64,000 nt of DNA from Amoebidium appalachense (GCA_963693365.1 CAVNZM010000003.1:434001-498000); one strand, 5' to 3'. Shown: positions 1-15,828, counted from the stretch's first letter. A program made the numbers and translations. The notes: generated by a model not told the origin, from the sequence alone.

Positions 1-35
<35 letters not shown>
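1..35. repeat. (CA)n microsatellite at window edge
   Basis: Uninterrupted CA dinucleotides run from the first base, so the true start of the array lies outside the window. Confidence 0.95.
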
Positions 36-39
<4 letters not shown>

Positions 40-105
40 TCGGCATGGACAGGCGCGCACACCACCCAGTTCTCAAGTCACTTCCCGTTACGTGGCACTG
101 CACTG

Positions 106-145
<40 letters not shown>

Positions 146-393
146 TTCATTCATACACTATAATACAGCATACATAGTTGTGTGGGTACTAGTAGTCCCC
201 GATATAAATTCTGTACATAGTTGTGTTTGAATAGCTCCATTAAGGTTCCTTTCTTGCACCCAAAGGTCATTTTAGTGCACCCATCTTGCCGGAGCACTTC
301 TGGTGTGGTTAACTTGGAGGCAGTCCCTTGTCTTTTTTTTTTTTTTTTTTTTTTGAGGGAAAGGGGAAGGGCGGGGCTTGGGGGGGGGGGGGA
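36..393. other. Non-coding stretch with C35 and T22 tracts
   Basis: Contains a C35 homopolymer (111-145), a T22 homopolymer (333-354) and a G-rich run after 380. No open frame free of these tracts looks coding. Confidence 0.7.
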
Positions 394-603
394 GGGGCTG
401 AGGCCCCGACGTTATTATAGTGATCTGTGTTTGGATGTTGGTTTTCGAAGAAATATATTTTTCTTTGAGCCCCTCTTTGAGCCCCTCGACTGTGTTGGCA
501 AGAAACGAATTTCAAACATCAACTCCGTTCCAACTGAAACATATGGAACATGGCCGCGATCATTATACACAGATCACTATAATAACGTCGGGGCCTCAGC
601 CCC
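394..603. repeat. Foldback element with perfect 37-bp inverted arms
   Basis: The left arm (394-430) and right arm (567-603) are exact reverse complements over 37 bp. They are separated by a 136-bp spacer and flanked outside by poly-G on the left and poly-C on the right. The spacer carries a short tandem repeat (TTTGAGCCCCTC twice). There is no ORF inside. The form is that of a small foldback or MITE-like element, but no target-site duplication can be read because both ends merge into homopolymers. Confidence 0.75.
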
Positions 604-908
604 CCCCCCCCCCCCCCCTTTTCCGCCCCTCCGGATCCCCCCTTCCCCCCTCCCCCTTACCCCCTCCTCCCAACTCCCCCCAAACCCCCTTTCATCCCCC
701 CCCCCCTCCCCAACCACCGCCTTCACCACCACACACTGCACACACCACCCCGGGCTTTCTCTCTCGTGCTTGGCCCCATCGTCTCCATATTTTCCGAGGA
801 AAAGACAATAAACCTAACCCCCCCCCCCCCCCCCAACACGATTCCACTCTTTCACTCGTACCGTCAAATTCGTCTTCCCCCTTCTCTTGACTGGGATTTA
901 TTGATCAG

Positions 909-1287
909 TGGTGCAGTGGATATGGAGGCAACGTGCAGCCACAGGCTACATGACCACCAAAATAACCGACTTCGAAAGAGCCACAGCGATGAAATAAAAA
1001 ATACAACAACAAGTGACCAAGGGACACCAGCGGGCAAAGGTACAAGCGTACGTGTATGCGTGAAACTAGTTTGCTCCAACTAGTCATATGCCGATATGTT
1101 GACCAGACCACACTCCGCAAGAAGACATCATTACTGCTGCCCCCCAACAGGCCCCCCTCAAAACCTACCGGCGCACAGCAAGCAAGTCAGCCCCTTAAAG
1201 AGCAATGCAGATCAAATCCGAGCGAGAAAACAATCCCCACGGGCCCGTCCCCTAGAAAACCCGCAGAAGCTGTCTCTAACTCTTTGA
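909..1287 (+). CDS. Candidate last two exons of an unrecognised gene
   Basis: Two exons are proposed. Exon 909-1039 follows a TGATCAG acceptor and ends at AAAG|GTACAA. Exon 1151-1287 follows a pyrimidine-rich acceptor (CTGCCCCCCAACAG) and ends in TGA. The first exon ends in phase 1 and the second opens with two bases, so they join in frame and give about 88 residues. The product is polar and rich in Arg, Lys, Ser and Pro, with a basic tail (IRARKQSPRARP), and no domain is recognised. Other frames are also open over parts of the second exon, so the model rests on splice sites and phase agreement. Inference, moderate to low confidence. Confidence 0.35.
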
Positions 1288-1509
1288 TAAGGTGGCCTAG
1301 TTGTGGCAGGACACACAGGAAAACACAACTACAGAATGCATGCAAGCAAACCCAGTCATTGCCATGCTGAAGGCTGAAAACACGGCAGCCACAAGGAAAG
1401 CTCCTCGATGACCCAGTAGCTACCCCTCCACTCACGCAGTGCAGAAGCAGTTGAATTAGTTGCCCCCTTCCTTCGTTTCCCCCCCAGGGCCCCTGCCCCC
1501 CACCCACCC

Positions 1510-1548
<39 letters not shown>

Positions 1549-1860
1549 AAATAGAAAAAATAAAAAAAATAACCCAGGTCTCTCAGACGATACTGTGACG
1601 AATTCTGCAGCTGCCACGGCGTATACACTACACACAGTGCATGGTAAGTCCATAAGATGGTTTGTGAATCCAGGTAAGTGATTGGGGTATGCTACATTGT
1701 AGGTTTGCATATGAAATGATGTAAGTCTTCTTATGGGCACACCCGAGGGATTTTCGTAATTCATCAGGCAAGGTCACACACACGGTGGGTGCGAGTTGAA
1801 AAACGGAGCCGACGGTGATGTCATACGGTAATGATTTTGTTCGTTTACCATATATTTGTA
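1288..1860. other. Intergenic, C35 followed by A-rich run
   Basis: Holds a C35 tract (1512-1546) running directly into an A-rich run. No gene was recognised. Confidence 0.6.
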
Positions 1861-2260
<400 letters not shown>

Positions 2261-2540
2261 GTCGCATGTGCGCCATGATGTGTCGCGTAATTGTGCTGTT
2301 GTGCCCATGTGTTATGTTCGCTCTTACTCGCATTATTCAAGTTGCGTGTTCAATATCCTAGGAATGACAAAGACCCCGTGAGGAGAAGGGAAACTTGGGG
2401 GGGGAGGGGGGGGGGGATCAGGATTCGTGGCAACCTTCACAGCGTTACAAACTGTTGGAGGGGGGGGGGGGGGGGGGGGCTGGGGCTGGGGGTGAGTGCG
2501 GGGGAAGGGGTACACAAATCGGGGTATCTTTTGGGGAGAA

Positions 2541-2588
<48 letters not shown>

Positions 2589-3412
2589 GCACAATTATTA
2601 TCAATGCGCGACTACCTTAACTCCTAGCCGTTCGCCGATGCATTTTTGCATCATTTTCAAAAATAAATGCACCGGCGACCTTCGAAAATAAATAGCGCCT
2701 GACGCATAATAGTCACCACGCTAGGAATTTCTGCCTACCTTAGTATATGTTTTCTACTTTTCAAAAACCGGGGTCGACTATGTGTTTCAAAGTTTCTCGT
2801 GGGTGTTTTGCCTGTGTCTATATTTTCATCGAGCGGCCCCCCAATTTTCGAAAGCTCGCGGCATGAGGATGCCCGAGATTTACGGATTCCAACCCTGGAA
2901 TCGATCGGCTGATAAGTGCATCAATCCGATTTGCTAAGATCTTTACGGGGATTCATATTACGCAACTGTCTTGAAAGAAACCCCGCCGCGGTTGGCAAAA
3001 TCGACACAAATCACGTGTTCATAACACGTGCGGACACATAGGAACACGCCGTTTTTTTTATGGGAAACAAAGAAAGACATATGTACATGTGCTTGGTGCA
3101 TTTTTGTCCACTTTGGCCGCCTTTAATGATTTTTTCTATTTTTCAAAGCTGGTCGATTTTGGCCTCCGGGCGAACGGCTCGGGGTTAAAGTTTGGTGCCG
3201 GGGGGGGGGGGGGGGGGGGAGGGGGGGAGGACACGGGATATGACATCACAATTTGGGACAGCTTTTTGGGGGGTTGACGGGGAAGGTGTGTGTGTGTGTG
3301 TTTCGGGAAAGGAGGAATGGGCCCATAACAGAGGGATTGTTACGACCAGTAGCCGCTTTTTGTGCTTTTTCGGGCACGGGGAGGGGGAGGAGGGGGGGGG
3401 AGGGGGGGGGGG

Positions 3413-3464
<52 letters not shown>

Positions 3465-3645
3465 GGGGGGGGGGGGGGGAAGGCAAGTAGTTTTTTAGAA
3501 CTAACTCATATTTCAGGTTCATCTTTTCCCCCTTTTTCTCTTCACTCAGCTCGTCCCCCCTCTTTATTTTCTTCCCCTGAACTCCAGATTATAGTCAGTG
3601 ACGAGGGAGGGAGGGTGAGGGGCTTGCACACTTCTGTAAAAATAG
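2261..3645. other. Intergenic with several long poly-G tracts
   Basis: Poly-G tracts lie at about 2461-2479, 2544-2586, 3200-3219 and 3396-3479; the last is broken only by a few A residues. Between 2590 and 3190 the sequence is of ordinary complexity, but no open frame looks coding. A small perfect hairpin (GATTCCA/TGGAATC) sits at about 2885-2902. Confidence 0.6.
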
Positions 3646-3790
3646 ATTTACTAGTGGAGGAGCAGTGTGTTTACGGTGACCGAAGAGTACCACACAACAA
3701 GAACCCTATCATTAGGTGCTGGGGATTGTTTGGGGGAGAGGGAAGGGGTTGGTGGGGGACATGGGCGGAGGCCCTAGAACATGGTGGGGT

Positions 3791-3833
<43 letters not shown>

Positions 3834-4077
3834 TCGGGAGGGCTTTTTCTTTTTCTTTCTTTTCTTTTCTTCTTTTTTTCTTTTTGTTTTTTTTTGGGGG
3901 GGGGGAGGGGGGAAGGGGGTAGGAGGGGGGGAGGGGATTGCTTCCTCTCTTCCTCAATATATCCGTTTTAAGATGACTATCCTAGATCACCTTATTAATG
4001 CTGCACAGTATGATATTGTGATCCGGTGCCTTAACTTTCTGTCGGAGCTACCGATGCTAGCATCTGCTTACCCATAA
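3646..4077 (+). CDS. Candidate 3' exons of an unrecognised gene
   Basis: Exon 3646-3715 follows CTGTAAAAATAG and ends at ATTAG|GTGCTG; it encodes 22 residues (LLVEEQCVYGDRRV...). A terminal exon starts at 3973 after the acceptor ATCCGTTTTAAG and ends with TAA at 4077. It encodes about 34 residues that would form amphipathic helices (MTILDHLINAAQYDIVIRCL). An AATAAA signal follows at about 4218. The two exons do not join in phase directly, so at least one more exon is missing or one of them is wrong. A long poly-G (3788-3832) would lie in the intron. The family is not recognised. Confidence 0.3.
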
Positions 4078-4216
4078 TATATAATAGGGGTGTCATATAC
4101 TACGATGGCGCTCATTGTTGCCTAGCATGTACATATGTCACTGGCTGCATTTGATTGGCTGTGCTGGAAAACGCAGTAGGCCGTCGAATGTGGCTGGGCC
4201 TCCGGCAATGTCCACG

Positions 4217-4223
4217 CAATAAA
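4217..4223 (+). promoter_or_regulatory. AATAAA polyadenylation signal candidate
   Basis: CAATAAAAAG lies about 140 nt after the TAA at 4077. Its position fits a 3' end for the preceding candidate exon. Confidence 0.35.
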
Positions 4224-4682
4224 AAGTGTGTAAACCCCCCAATTCAGTATAGTTTGAAATTCATTACAGATCTCGGGTGGGGATAGGGGTTATTACAGCC
4301 ACTGTAACCTGGCAGGGATAGGAGAAGGGGAAGGGCAGCAATAGTACATATAGACTGCGGGGGAAATTCAATGAAGGGGGGAGGGGAGGTGGAGAAGGAG
4401 GAGGGGGGGGGGGGGGGGGGGGGGGAGAGGGGGGGGGGGGGGGGGGGGGGGGGCGTCATGATAGGTGGAACGGATACTCGGATAGAAAGCTTTGGGCAGA
4501 GGGTGGGCCCTGGAGGCCGGGGGTTGGGGGAGGGGGGGGGGGGGGGGGGGGGGAGGGGGGAGGGAGAGAGAGTGTGTTTGTCTGTTGGGGGGGTGTGGGG
4601 GGCGGGGGTGGGGGGAGGGAGGGGGGAGTGTGTGTGTGTGTGTTGGGGGAGGGGGGGGGGGTGAGGAGAGAGAGAGAGAAAT

Positions 4683-4714
<32 letters not shown>

Positions 4715-4990
4715 GGGGTACTCACACAGAATTCCACGCATGCGCGCGTGTCGAGAGTGCATGCTACGTAGTACGCACATGAAAGCACACGCGCAACGGG
4801 TACAAAACCTGCACCGCGTGCAGAGCTATGATGGAATATTTGAGGTTACACCCACACACACACAAGGCGTTGTGTAGCACACACGTGCCAGTACACACGC
4901 ACACACATGCATACACAGGCACGGCGTGACCCCGCCTCCCCCTCTCCCCCCCCCCCTCTTCCACATACGATCCAATGCATACACACACAC
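4224..4990. repeat. Poly-G and G-rich block
   Basis: G tracts at about 4402-4453, 4529-4552 and 4698-4718 are separated by GA-rich and short GT runs. The segment 4720-4990 is CA-rich with ACGC variants. No gene was recognised. Confidence 0.8.
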
Positions 4991-6589
<1,599 letters not shown>

Positions 6590-6597
6590 TATAAATA
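6590..6597 (+). promoter_or_regulatory. TATA box of the secreted beta-propeller gene
   Basis: TATAAATA lies 104 nt before the ATG at 6701. This is the same layout as the TATA boxes of the glycoprotein genes at 36-39 kb. Confidence 0.6.
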
Positions 6598-6700
6598 TGG
6601 CGCAGTCACTCAACCAGACGTTGACGGTCCCGCATGGCAGTCGTGTCCAACGCACACCTCGTAAAAACGAGTATCCATAATTTCGCGGGAACTTTGAAAA

Positions 6701-8101
6701 ATGTCCCGTTTACCACACACATTTCTTGTTCTGGCCGCCTTGGTGGCGGTGGTCACCCCTATGGCCACTTTACCAGAGTTGCGAGATCGGATTAAAAACC
6801 CGACCGCCGATGCTCGAAGTCAAGAAAACAACGCAGGCACGAATGGGGCTAAAGGCTACGAGGTGTGGCTGGTTGACCAGTCCAACACGATAGGAAAATC
6901 GTATGGTGGACGGGTCTATATTTACGCTGGGGCCGACTTGGAGAGCGCGGAGGGAGAAGCAAACGTGGAACCTATTCACACGATTGAGTTGGGTGGGGAG
7001 GTGTCGGACCTCTGCTTCGCGGAGACGGGTGCATACCCCGTGCGTCCGCACATGTGTGCCTTCAACAATGCGCATACGCACAACGCACTTGCTTTTGTAG
7101 TGTCTGGGCACGTGGTTTTCTTCGATGCGTTGGAGAGGAAGCCCCTACGCTGCATCCGCAGTGAACTTGGAACCAATGGAAATCGGCAGGCACACGCTGT
7201 TAACCCCACCCCGGACGACAAGTACATGATTGTGGCTAACCAGAACGGAAAGAAACTGGAAAGAATCGCCACCGATTACACAACCAACACCTTTACGCAT
7301 GAGAGGGATGCCACGCTCAACCTCATGACGTGCGACACACCATCAGGACAACCATGTGAACTGCTAAATTCTCCTTACCTTCGCCCGGACAACGCACCAA
7401 TCTGTTCGTGGCCTGCGACAACGGGGGAGGAGACAGTGTTCTATACAACACTTAGGGGTGGTGGTATGTTTGTTATTGACCCTTACAGCACACCAATGAG
7501 AATTGTCGCCGATTACGACGCAACGGTTATCAGTGCAAATGGGTGCGGCCGCACACTTCCTCGCTATGGAACAACTTTCTTCACCGGAGGAAACGTTAAG
7601 GCACGTCCCTCCGTCACCTTTGCAGCATACATGTTCCCACCCACTACTTTTGAGACATACGCAGGCCCCAACAAGCCAGCCCCTCAAGAGCTCATCACCT
7701 GCACGGACGGATCTCGCGACGGACATGCCGTAGGATACTCACTCAACGAGAAGTACGCATGGGTGTACGACCGCACGTCAAACACGGCCGATGTCTTCAA
7801 CGGGAAGACTGGGGAACACGTTAATGTGGTCAACCTCACCTCTTCTCTTTCGGAGGACCCTGCACCCGATATCGTCACCATGAACGCTGTCGGCACATAT
7901 TCGTTTGTTGCTCTGCGTGGGCCCTATCCCCAATCGGGTGGGCATGCAGCTATCGGCAATACACCTGGGCTTGGTGTAATTAAACACACAAATGGGGGAG
8001 TGGGTGGTTTCCTCAAGGCCCGCATCCCCATTTCGAATGTGTACGGTGGGAAGGAGAATGCGGACCCGCATGGCATAAGGGCACTCTTTTATCCTAATTA
8101 A
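6701..8101 (+). CDS. Secreted beta-propeller-like protein, intronless
   Basis: An intact 466-residue ORF. The first ~22 residues form a signal peptide (basic MSRLPH, then a hydrophobic LVLAALVAVV core). The rest contains repeated strand-like segments typical of seven-bladed YVTN or haem-d1-type propellers: GGRVYIYAGADLES near 70, HAVNPTPDDKYMIVANQNG near 165-183, GHAVGYSLNEKYAWVYD near 345 and a C-terminal DPHGIRALFYP. It is probably secreted or at the cell surface, with a binding or enzymatic role that cannot be named. No haem-ligand, lactonase or other catalytic signature is certain. The ATG is chosen because it opens the signal peptide and lies about 100 nt after a TATA box. It has balanced codon use, no introns and no repeat tracts, unlike everything around it. 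The fold assignment is inference from pattern; that the gene is real is well supported. Confidence 0.85.
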   Translation: MSRLPHTFLVLAALVAVVTPMATLPELRDRIKNPTADARSQENNAGTNGAKGYEVWLVDQSNTIGKSYGGRVYIYAGADLESAEGEANVEPIHTIELGGEVSDLCFAETGAYPVRPHMCAFNNAHTHNALAFVVSGHVVFFDALERKPLRCIRSELGTNGNRQAHAVNPTPDDKYMIVANQNGKKLERIATDYTTNTFTHERDATLNLMTCDTPSGQPCELLNSPYLRPDNAPICSWPATTGEETVFYTTLRGGGMFVIDPYSTPMRIVADYDATVISANGCGRTLPRYGTTFFTGGNVKARPSVTFAAYMFPPTTFETYAGPNKPAPQELITCTDGSRDGHAVGYSLNEKYAWVYDRTSNTADVFNGKTGEHVNVVNLTSSLSEDPAPDIVTMNAVGTYSFVALRGPYPQSGGHAAIGNTPGLGVIKHTNGGVGGFLKARIPISNVYGGKENADPHGIRALFYPN

Positions 8102-8826
8102 CTAAGCAAATTAAGACGCTGCCAGGGAAGTCTCAAATTCGTTACCCGTGCTTGCATGTGTGTACATTATGCCATTTGGAAGGTGGGGGGGGTTGACAGT
8201 GGAGGGAGGGAGACAGCTGGAGCCGGAGAGGGAGGGTTTAGAATTTGTCAAATGTTCTTGTACTGTAACATAATGACAAATACTAGCGAGCCAACAACTT
8301 TATTTTCTCCACTTTTTAACTGCACTGTGCTGCCGTATCCGTAGTCTGTACATAACCGAATATCAATTAATAGTAAAGTTAAGCTGTACACCTCGTAGTG
8401 TTGAAACCCGCTTAACGGATTGTGCAGGGATCACGACTTAAACTGCATTATGGACGATAACAAAAACTATCAAATATCCTTTTCAGTAACACTGAATATG
8501 GTTAAATGATAAAAAAGAAAAGATACAGTTGTGCCAATATACCGTACGATATTGCAGTCGAGTGCGGCAATCAAGCGGTGATCGAAGAGTTACGGGAGGT
8601 TTCTTTTTTTAGGGATCCGGTTCGGGTCAGAGGTCAGAGACCAGTCCTAACCTAAGCTATACCTCTTAAATATTCTAATAGTGGCCACCTAGGCTGGTGG
8701 GGGAATGGGAGGAAGTAAAGTTATTTTGGGGGGGATAATATAGTCTTTTACCAAAACGGCTTCCCTAAATTGAAATGAACGAATAGTTTTGCCTGTGACC
8801 CATCTCCACGACAAAAGAGACTTGCC
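8102..8826. other. 3' flank and intergenic DNA
   Basis: Likely includes the 3' UTR of the preceding gene. A TGTAA element occurs at about 8265, but no AATAAA was found within 300 nt. The remainder shows no convincing ORF. Confidence 0.5.
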
Positions 8827-8847
8827 ATGTTTGTGTGTGTGTGTGTG

Positions 8848-8931
<84 letters not shown>

Positions 8932-9129
8932 TGCGTGTGTGTGTGTGTGTGTCACGGTGTGTGTGTGTGTGTGTGGGTGGGTGGGTGTGTGAGCTATATA
9001 TACGTATACACATACTTCTGCACACGTGGAACACACGCACAAAAAGGTGCACACACACACACTGCGGCGCGTGTCACACTTGCATCCAAGCCCACACAAA
9101 CCTTTGTTGCACATCATGACGCGCATGCG

Positions 9130-9174
<45 letters not shown>

Positions 9175-9273
9175 CGTGTGTGTGTGTGTGTGTTGGTGTG
9201 AAGTGTATGTGTGTGTGTGTGTGTGTCACGGTGTGTGTGTGTGTGTGTCACGGTGTGTGTGTGTGTGTGTCAC

Positions 9274-9347
<74 letters not shown>

Positions 9348-9353
9348 TGTCAC

Positions 9354-9404
<51 letters not shown>

Positions 9405-9700
9405 TGTGCCATGAAGAGAGAGATAGAGAGAGAGAGGGGGAGAGAGAGAGAGAGAGAATGAGAGAAAGCGAGAGAGAGTGTGTGTGTGTGCACTGTGGGT
9501 CTGTGAGTGTGTGTGTGTGTGCGAACGCAACTGTGTCTGTGTTGGTTTGTGTATGTATATGTGTATGTGTGTGCACGCTTGTGTGTGTGTTCGCATGGTG
9601 TGCATGCGTGCGTGCGTGCATGTGCGGGTGTGTAGTATTTGTGTGTGCACGTGTCCGTGTGCGCGCGTGTGCTTGTGCGCATGTGTGAGTGCTGCCTTTC
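8827..9700. repeat. Compound GT/CA/GA array with GTCACGG interruptions
   Basis: GT arrays at 8831-8990 and 9177-9402 and a CA array at about 9131-9172 lead into GA repeats (9415-9480) and variant GT sequence. Within the GT array the motif GTGTCACGGTGTG recurs at about 9225, 9246, 9267 and 9349; the first three copies are 21 bp apart. Another copy is at about 8950. Confidence 0.9.
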
Positions 9701-10482
9701 TCCGTACGCTTCAAATAAAGCGGAAGAGAGCCAATCTCACCCACAACCACAACTTCTGGTCACTAAAAATCAAAAAAAAAAAAAAAAAAAAAAAAAAATC
9801 ACCAAATCAAACAACTGCTTCAGGCCAAAAATCCAAGAATAAGAGGAAACATACACTCATTTTGTGCACATTCAACCAAGGCGCTACCGAACACGCGTAC
9901 TAGTAGTCTGTGTTTCTTCTCGACCAGCACGAAAACGCACCATACATGTAGCGCTACCTACCCCATATACCCCCTATTTGGAACAAAGCTAGCAAAGATG
10001 TGTGTGTGTGTGTGTGTGCAAGGGGTGGGGTGTAAGACAGGTGTGTGTGTGTGTACACTGGACATATTCACGACGGACAACACAACGAAGATCGGGGAAA
10101 GCACGGACATAATCAAGTATGTTTTTGTGCCCCCCCGCCCCCCAAACCCAACCCCAATCTCCCACCCCAACGCCTCCGTCTGCCGTCTGCATCCCACCCT
10201 AGGCAAGGGCCCCATCCGAAGGCTCTTTTTTCCCCTCTCTTTTCGTTTCTTCTTTTTTTCTTTCTTCTCTCTTTCTTTCTTTCTTTCTTTTTTTTTATGG
10301 GGGGGGGGGAGGGAGGGAGGGGGGTTGGCGCCGGAGGGAGAGAGGGGGGGAGTTGGGGGGGGGGGAGATTCGGTAAGATAGCGAGCCATATAGCCCACTG
10401 GCATATACTTCTAAGAAGAGAACCCACCCCAACTTGACGGTTACTTTGAAAGACGGTGGCCCACGGTTTTGGTCGTATCATG

Positions 10483-10519
<37 letters not shown>

Positions 10520-10718
10520 AGGTGATCACCCCCACCCCCACCACACGGCCCGTAAACCGAAAATATCGCAGTACACCAAGTTACACTAGTACTTAAATTT
10601 TTTAATTGATAACCGAAATATGAATGTCCCTCCTCGGGGCACCCCCCCCCCCCCCTCCCCCCCCCTTCCCCCCCCCCCCTCCCCCCCTTCCCCCCCACCC
10701 CCCCCCCCGCTCCCCGAG

Positions 10719-10720
<2 letters not shown>
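9701..10720. other. Intergenic with A, T, G and C tracts
   Basis: Includes an A run (about 9773-9798), a T-rich run followed by G (10240-10310), poly-C (10483-10519) and C-rich sequence to 10715. A short open stretch near 10055-10108 ends at a GTATGT donor-like site but has no acceptor, so it is not called. Confidence 0.6.
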
Positions 10721-10783
<63 letters not shown>

Positions 10784-10824
10784 TATGATATACTTACTAT
10801 ATATATATATATAGTATATATATC
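10721..10824. repeat. (CT)n-(TA)n microsatellite
   Basis: Short CT repeats pass into a TA array (about 10739-10781) and a second TA block (10800-10822). The sequence is self-complementary and could extrude as a cruciform. Confidence 0.9.
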
Positions 10825-11547
10825 ACCCTCTCTATCTCTCACCCTCTCTCTCTGCCCCTCCCCCTCCTCCCCCCCTCCCCCTCCTCCCCTCTCTCTTTCT
10901 CTAGAAGTGGAGAGGGGGAGCCTCGGGGAAGGGGAAAGGGGCCTGGGGTAGGTGTAGGGAGGAAGAGAAGGGATGGGGGGAGGGGAGGGGGGGGGGAGGG
11001 GAAGTTAAAGAGGGAGACCGTGCCCTATGTAGGATCACGAATATATCGGATAAGGCCCAAAACTACACACAATCGGTATGCCTTTGTTTTCTTTTTCTTT
11101 TTTTAAGTTTCAAGTGTTGTTGAGTTCTGTCGAGTCTTTGGTTAAAGGTCGTTGTTTTGGTTGTGGTTTGATATAGACCTCACACCTTTTCTTCGTGACC
11201 AGTAAAGAAAAAGGTAACTGGTAAAAATTACAACTAAATGTTCACAAATAATATGAACCCATCCCCCCGTGCCCCCCCCCCCCCCCCCCCCCCCCCAATA
11301 CACGCACACACACCCCTCCCTCGGGGGTAGGCCACTGCACGACACCCTGTTTTAGCAAACGCCAGAGCTTGGACTAACTTAAAGCATTGCATACGTGTGC
11401 ATGCAGCATGTTGAACCTCGAGATTTTGAAGAGGAAATAAAAAAGAGCAAAAATACTTTCTAAAAGCCTTCGACAAATAATATCTTCAAAGTGTGTGTTT
11501 TTTTTGTTTTTTTTTTTCGGCGGCGGCGGCAGCGGCGGCAGGAAGCA

Positions 11548-11549
<2 letters not shown>
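10825..11549. other. C/T-rich then ordinary intergenic DNA
   Basis: C/T-rich to 10905 and purine-rich to 11020, with a poly-C followed by A/CA at about 11271-11310. No gene was recognised. Confidence 0.55.
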
Positions 11550-12126
<577 letters not shown>

Positions 12127-12166
12127 ACACATTTTTATTTTATTTTGTCACGTTTTGTTCCCGGAG

Positions 12167-12404
12167 GACCTTTGCGGGCCCTCGAGGGAACTACCGTCTA
12201 CCACACAGCACAGACAGTGCACCAGTTAGGCTGCTATCTATGTGCTCAGCTAAGCTAAACCATCCTTCACAACCTAACTATAAGTACACACTTTGCCCAG
12301 GATTACTACTCCAGCCACGCCGGCAGGAGGCACCAGTCCTCCCCCCTAACGAGATAATCAGAAGTAATTACAACTCAGTGCCACAAATTTCACTATCAAT
12401 GTAG
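12167..12404 (+). CDS. Candidate terminal exon, unrecognised
   Basis: After a T-rich stretch and the acceptor CGTTTTGTTCCCGGAG, an open frame of 79 codons runs to TAG at 12404. The predicted peptide is of normal complexity (PRGNYRLPHSTDSAPVRLLS... and VLPPNEIIRSNYNSVPQISL), which contrasts with the repeats around it. No domain is recognised and no upstream exon is identified. Another frame is open over the first 45 codons. Confidence 0.3.
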
Positions 12405-12779
12405 TAAAAGACAACGTGGTCCTGGAGATAACGACAACATCACACGAAAAAAATCCAATAAGTGTAAAGCATGATGGTATGAAAGGGCTCGGGTGGATAT
12501 GGGGGGGAAGAGGTGGGGGTGGGTGGGTTGTGGGGAGGGGGGGGGGGAGAGGTGAAGCTGGGGGGGGTACAGTAGGGGATGAGGAGGGGGGGGCAGGGGG
12601 GCGGTGAACCGTTATCAGGATTATCGATTTAATTGACTATAACAGCTACCCAAAGCAAACCAAAACACAAAGCACACATACAAGAAACAGCCGTTCGTAG
12701 CCGTTCGTAGACAGAAGGCAGCACACACCGAAGACACCCCCTCCCCCCCCCCTCCCCCTCCCCCCCCCTTCTCTGATAG
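12405..12779. other. G-rich then C-rich intergenic stretch
   Basis: Poly-G blocks at 12500-12605 and C-rich blocks at 12740-12770. A tandem GTAGCCGTTC duplication lies near 12695-12715. No gene was recognised. Confidence 0.5.
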
Positions 12780-12945
12780 TGCCGGTGAAATACAGTAACC
12801 GTACCCCTCCACATGTTCATCCAAAGAGGAATATGGGCACAACGCCATTAAGTGTAGGTGGGCATGTGTGTGTGTGTGTGTGACACTGTGTCACGCACAG
12901 CCATCGAATCCACACATCAGTAATATCACATGTCCAGTGCTGAAG
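12780..12945 (+). CDS. Two candidate short exons, weak
   Basis: Exon 12780-12857 follows a strong acceptor (CCCCCCTTCTCTGATAG) and ends at AGTGTAG|GTGGGC, encoding 25 residues (PVKYSNRTPPHVHPKRNM...). A second island, 12901-12945, lies between CACGCACAG and CTGAAG|GTGTGC and encodes PSNPHISNITCPVLK. The two do not join in phase with these boundaries. If both are real, another donor is used. Confidence 0.22.
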
Positions 12946-13195
12946 GTGTGCAAATAAACAAAATAAAACGACGCCTTACAATGACCCACACCAACACATC
13001 CTACCCCCCCCCCCCCCCCCCCGGTTCTCCCCCCCTCCCCCACAAATCCAGGGCATATAGCAACAGCTAGCCATGAAAATCTAAATCTAAGCACAGGTAT
13101 CGATATCGAACCATAAACCATATTCGTTTTTAATCCGTACACACACACAGACCCAGCCATATGCATGGTCGTTGGTTTTGGTTTTGGGGTTTGGG

Positions 13196-15117
<1,922 letters not shown>

Positions 15118-15119
<2 letters not shown>

Positions 15120-15690
15120 ATCATGATCATCATCATTAGGCGGAAAATCATAACACATAGATAGCTCGCACAGGAAATCGTGAGTGTCATGCGTAGGATG
15201 CAGGAAGGTGACATACGCCATTTTTTATTAGCAATCGCTGCAAGGCCTCGTATCTATAATAGATAGATGATAGTGATGGTGCCTTAATAAGGTATAGTAG
15301 TCGTTGAATAGAAACTGCAGATGTTCAGACGGTTAAGCACACATATGCACGCACACTAAAAAAAGGTAATAAAGGGGGAAAGGCTACACCGAGACCATTT
15401 TGGCATTTCTCATGTTTCAAAGAAATCCTGTGATCAAGATCATATGACCGTCCACCACGTGTACACATGTACTGACAATGATTGGGTTATTGTGATGGTG
15501 AATTGGGGTTCTCGTCGACAGTCTATCTTTTGGCTGTGTTGAGAACTGGCCTCTCTGAGGCAAATGTTCCCTTTTTTATTGTCGGCACGGGGACTGGGCA
15601 TGGTTGCCTTCATTGGCTACATTTTTAGATGTTGTCTCTCTTGGTTGGATACATATTGTGGATATCTTGTGGTTGGCTAACTACGTTCTA
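15118..15690. other. Intergenic, nothing recognised
   Basis: Ordinary-complexity DNA next to the retroelement. The only ORF (15604 onward) runs into the 61-bp repeat and has no supporting features. Confidence 0.5.
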
Positions 15691-15751
15691 TCGGTCCGGC
15701 TAATTGGTCGGCCCGGTTGTCCTGCCCGGGCCGCCCATCTCTGCATCACAT
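15691..15751. repeat. Left copy of 61-bp direct repeat flanking the retroelement
   Basis: Identical over 61 bp to 22772-22832. It contains an 8-bp stem (CGGCCCGG/CCGGGCCG) around a 9-nt loop. Confidence 0.95.
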
Positions 15752-15786
15752 GGTACGGGGTCAAGCAAGCACGTCCTCGTGCTTGA

Positions 15787-15828
15787 CACGTGTGTGTGTG
15801 TGTGTGTGTGTGTGCGTGTGTGTGTGCG

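Noticed and set aside
2880-2960. tRNA-like sequence on the minus strand (GGGTTGGAATCC)
   Set aside because: The B-box match is imperfect and the arms do not pair; a simple hairpin explains it.
3192-3971. Gly-rich and Pro-rich ORFs across poly-G/poly-C tracts
   Set aside because: Homopolymer translations; they break when tract length changes by one base.
10055-10110. Open island LDIFTTDNTTKIGESTDIIK before a GTATGT donor
   Set aside because: No acceptor exists before it without passing through GT repeat, and another frame and the opposite strand are equally open.
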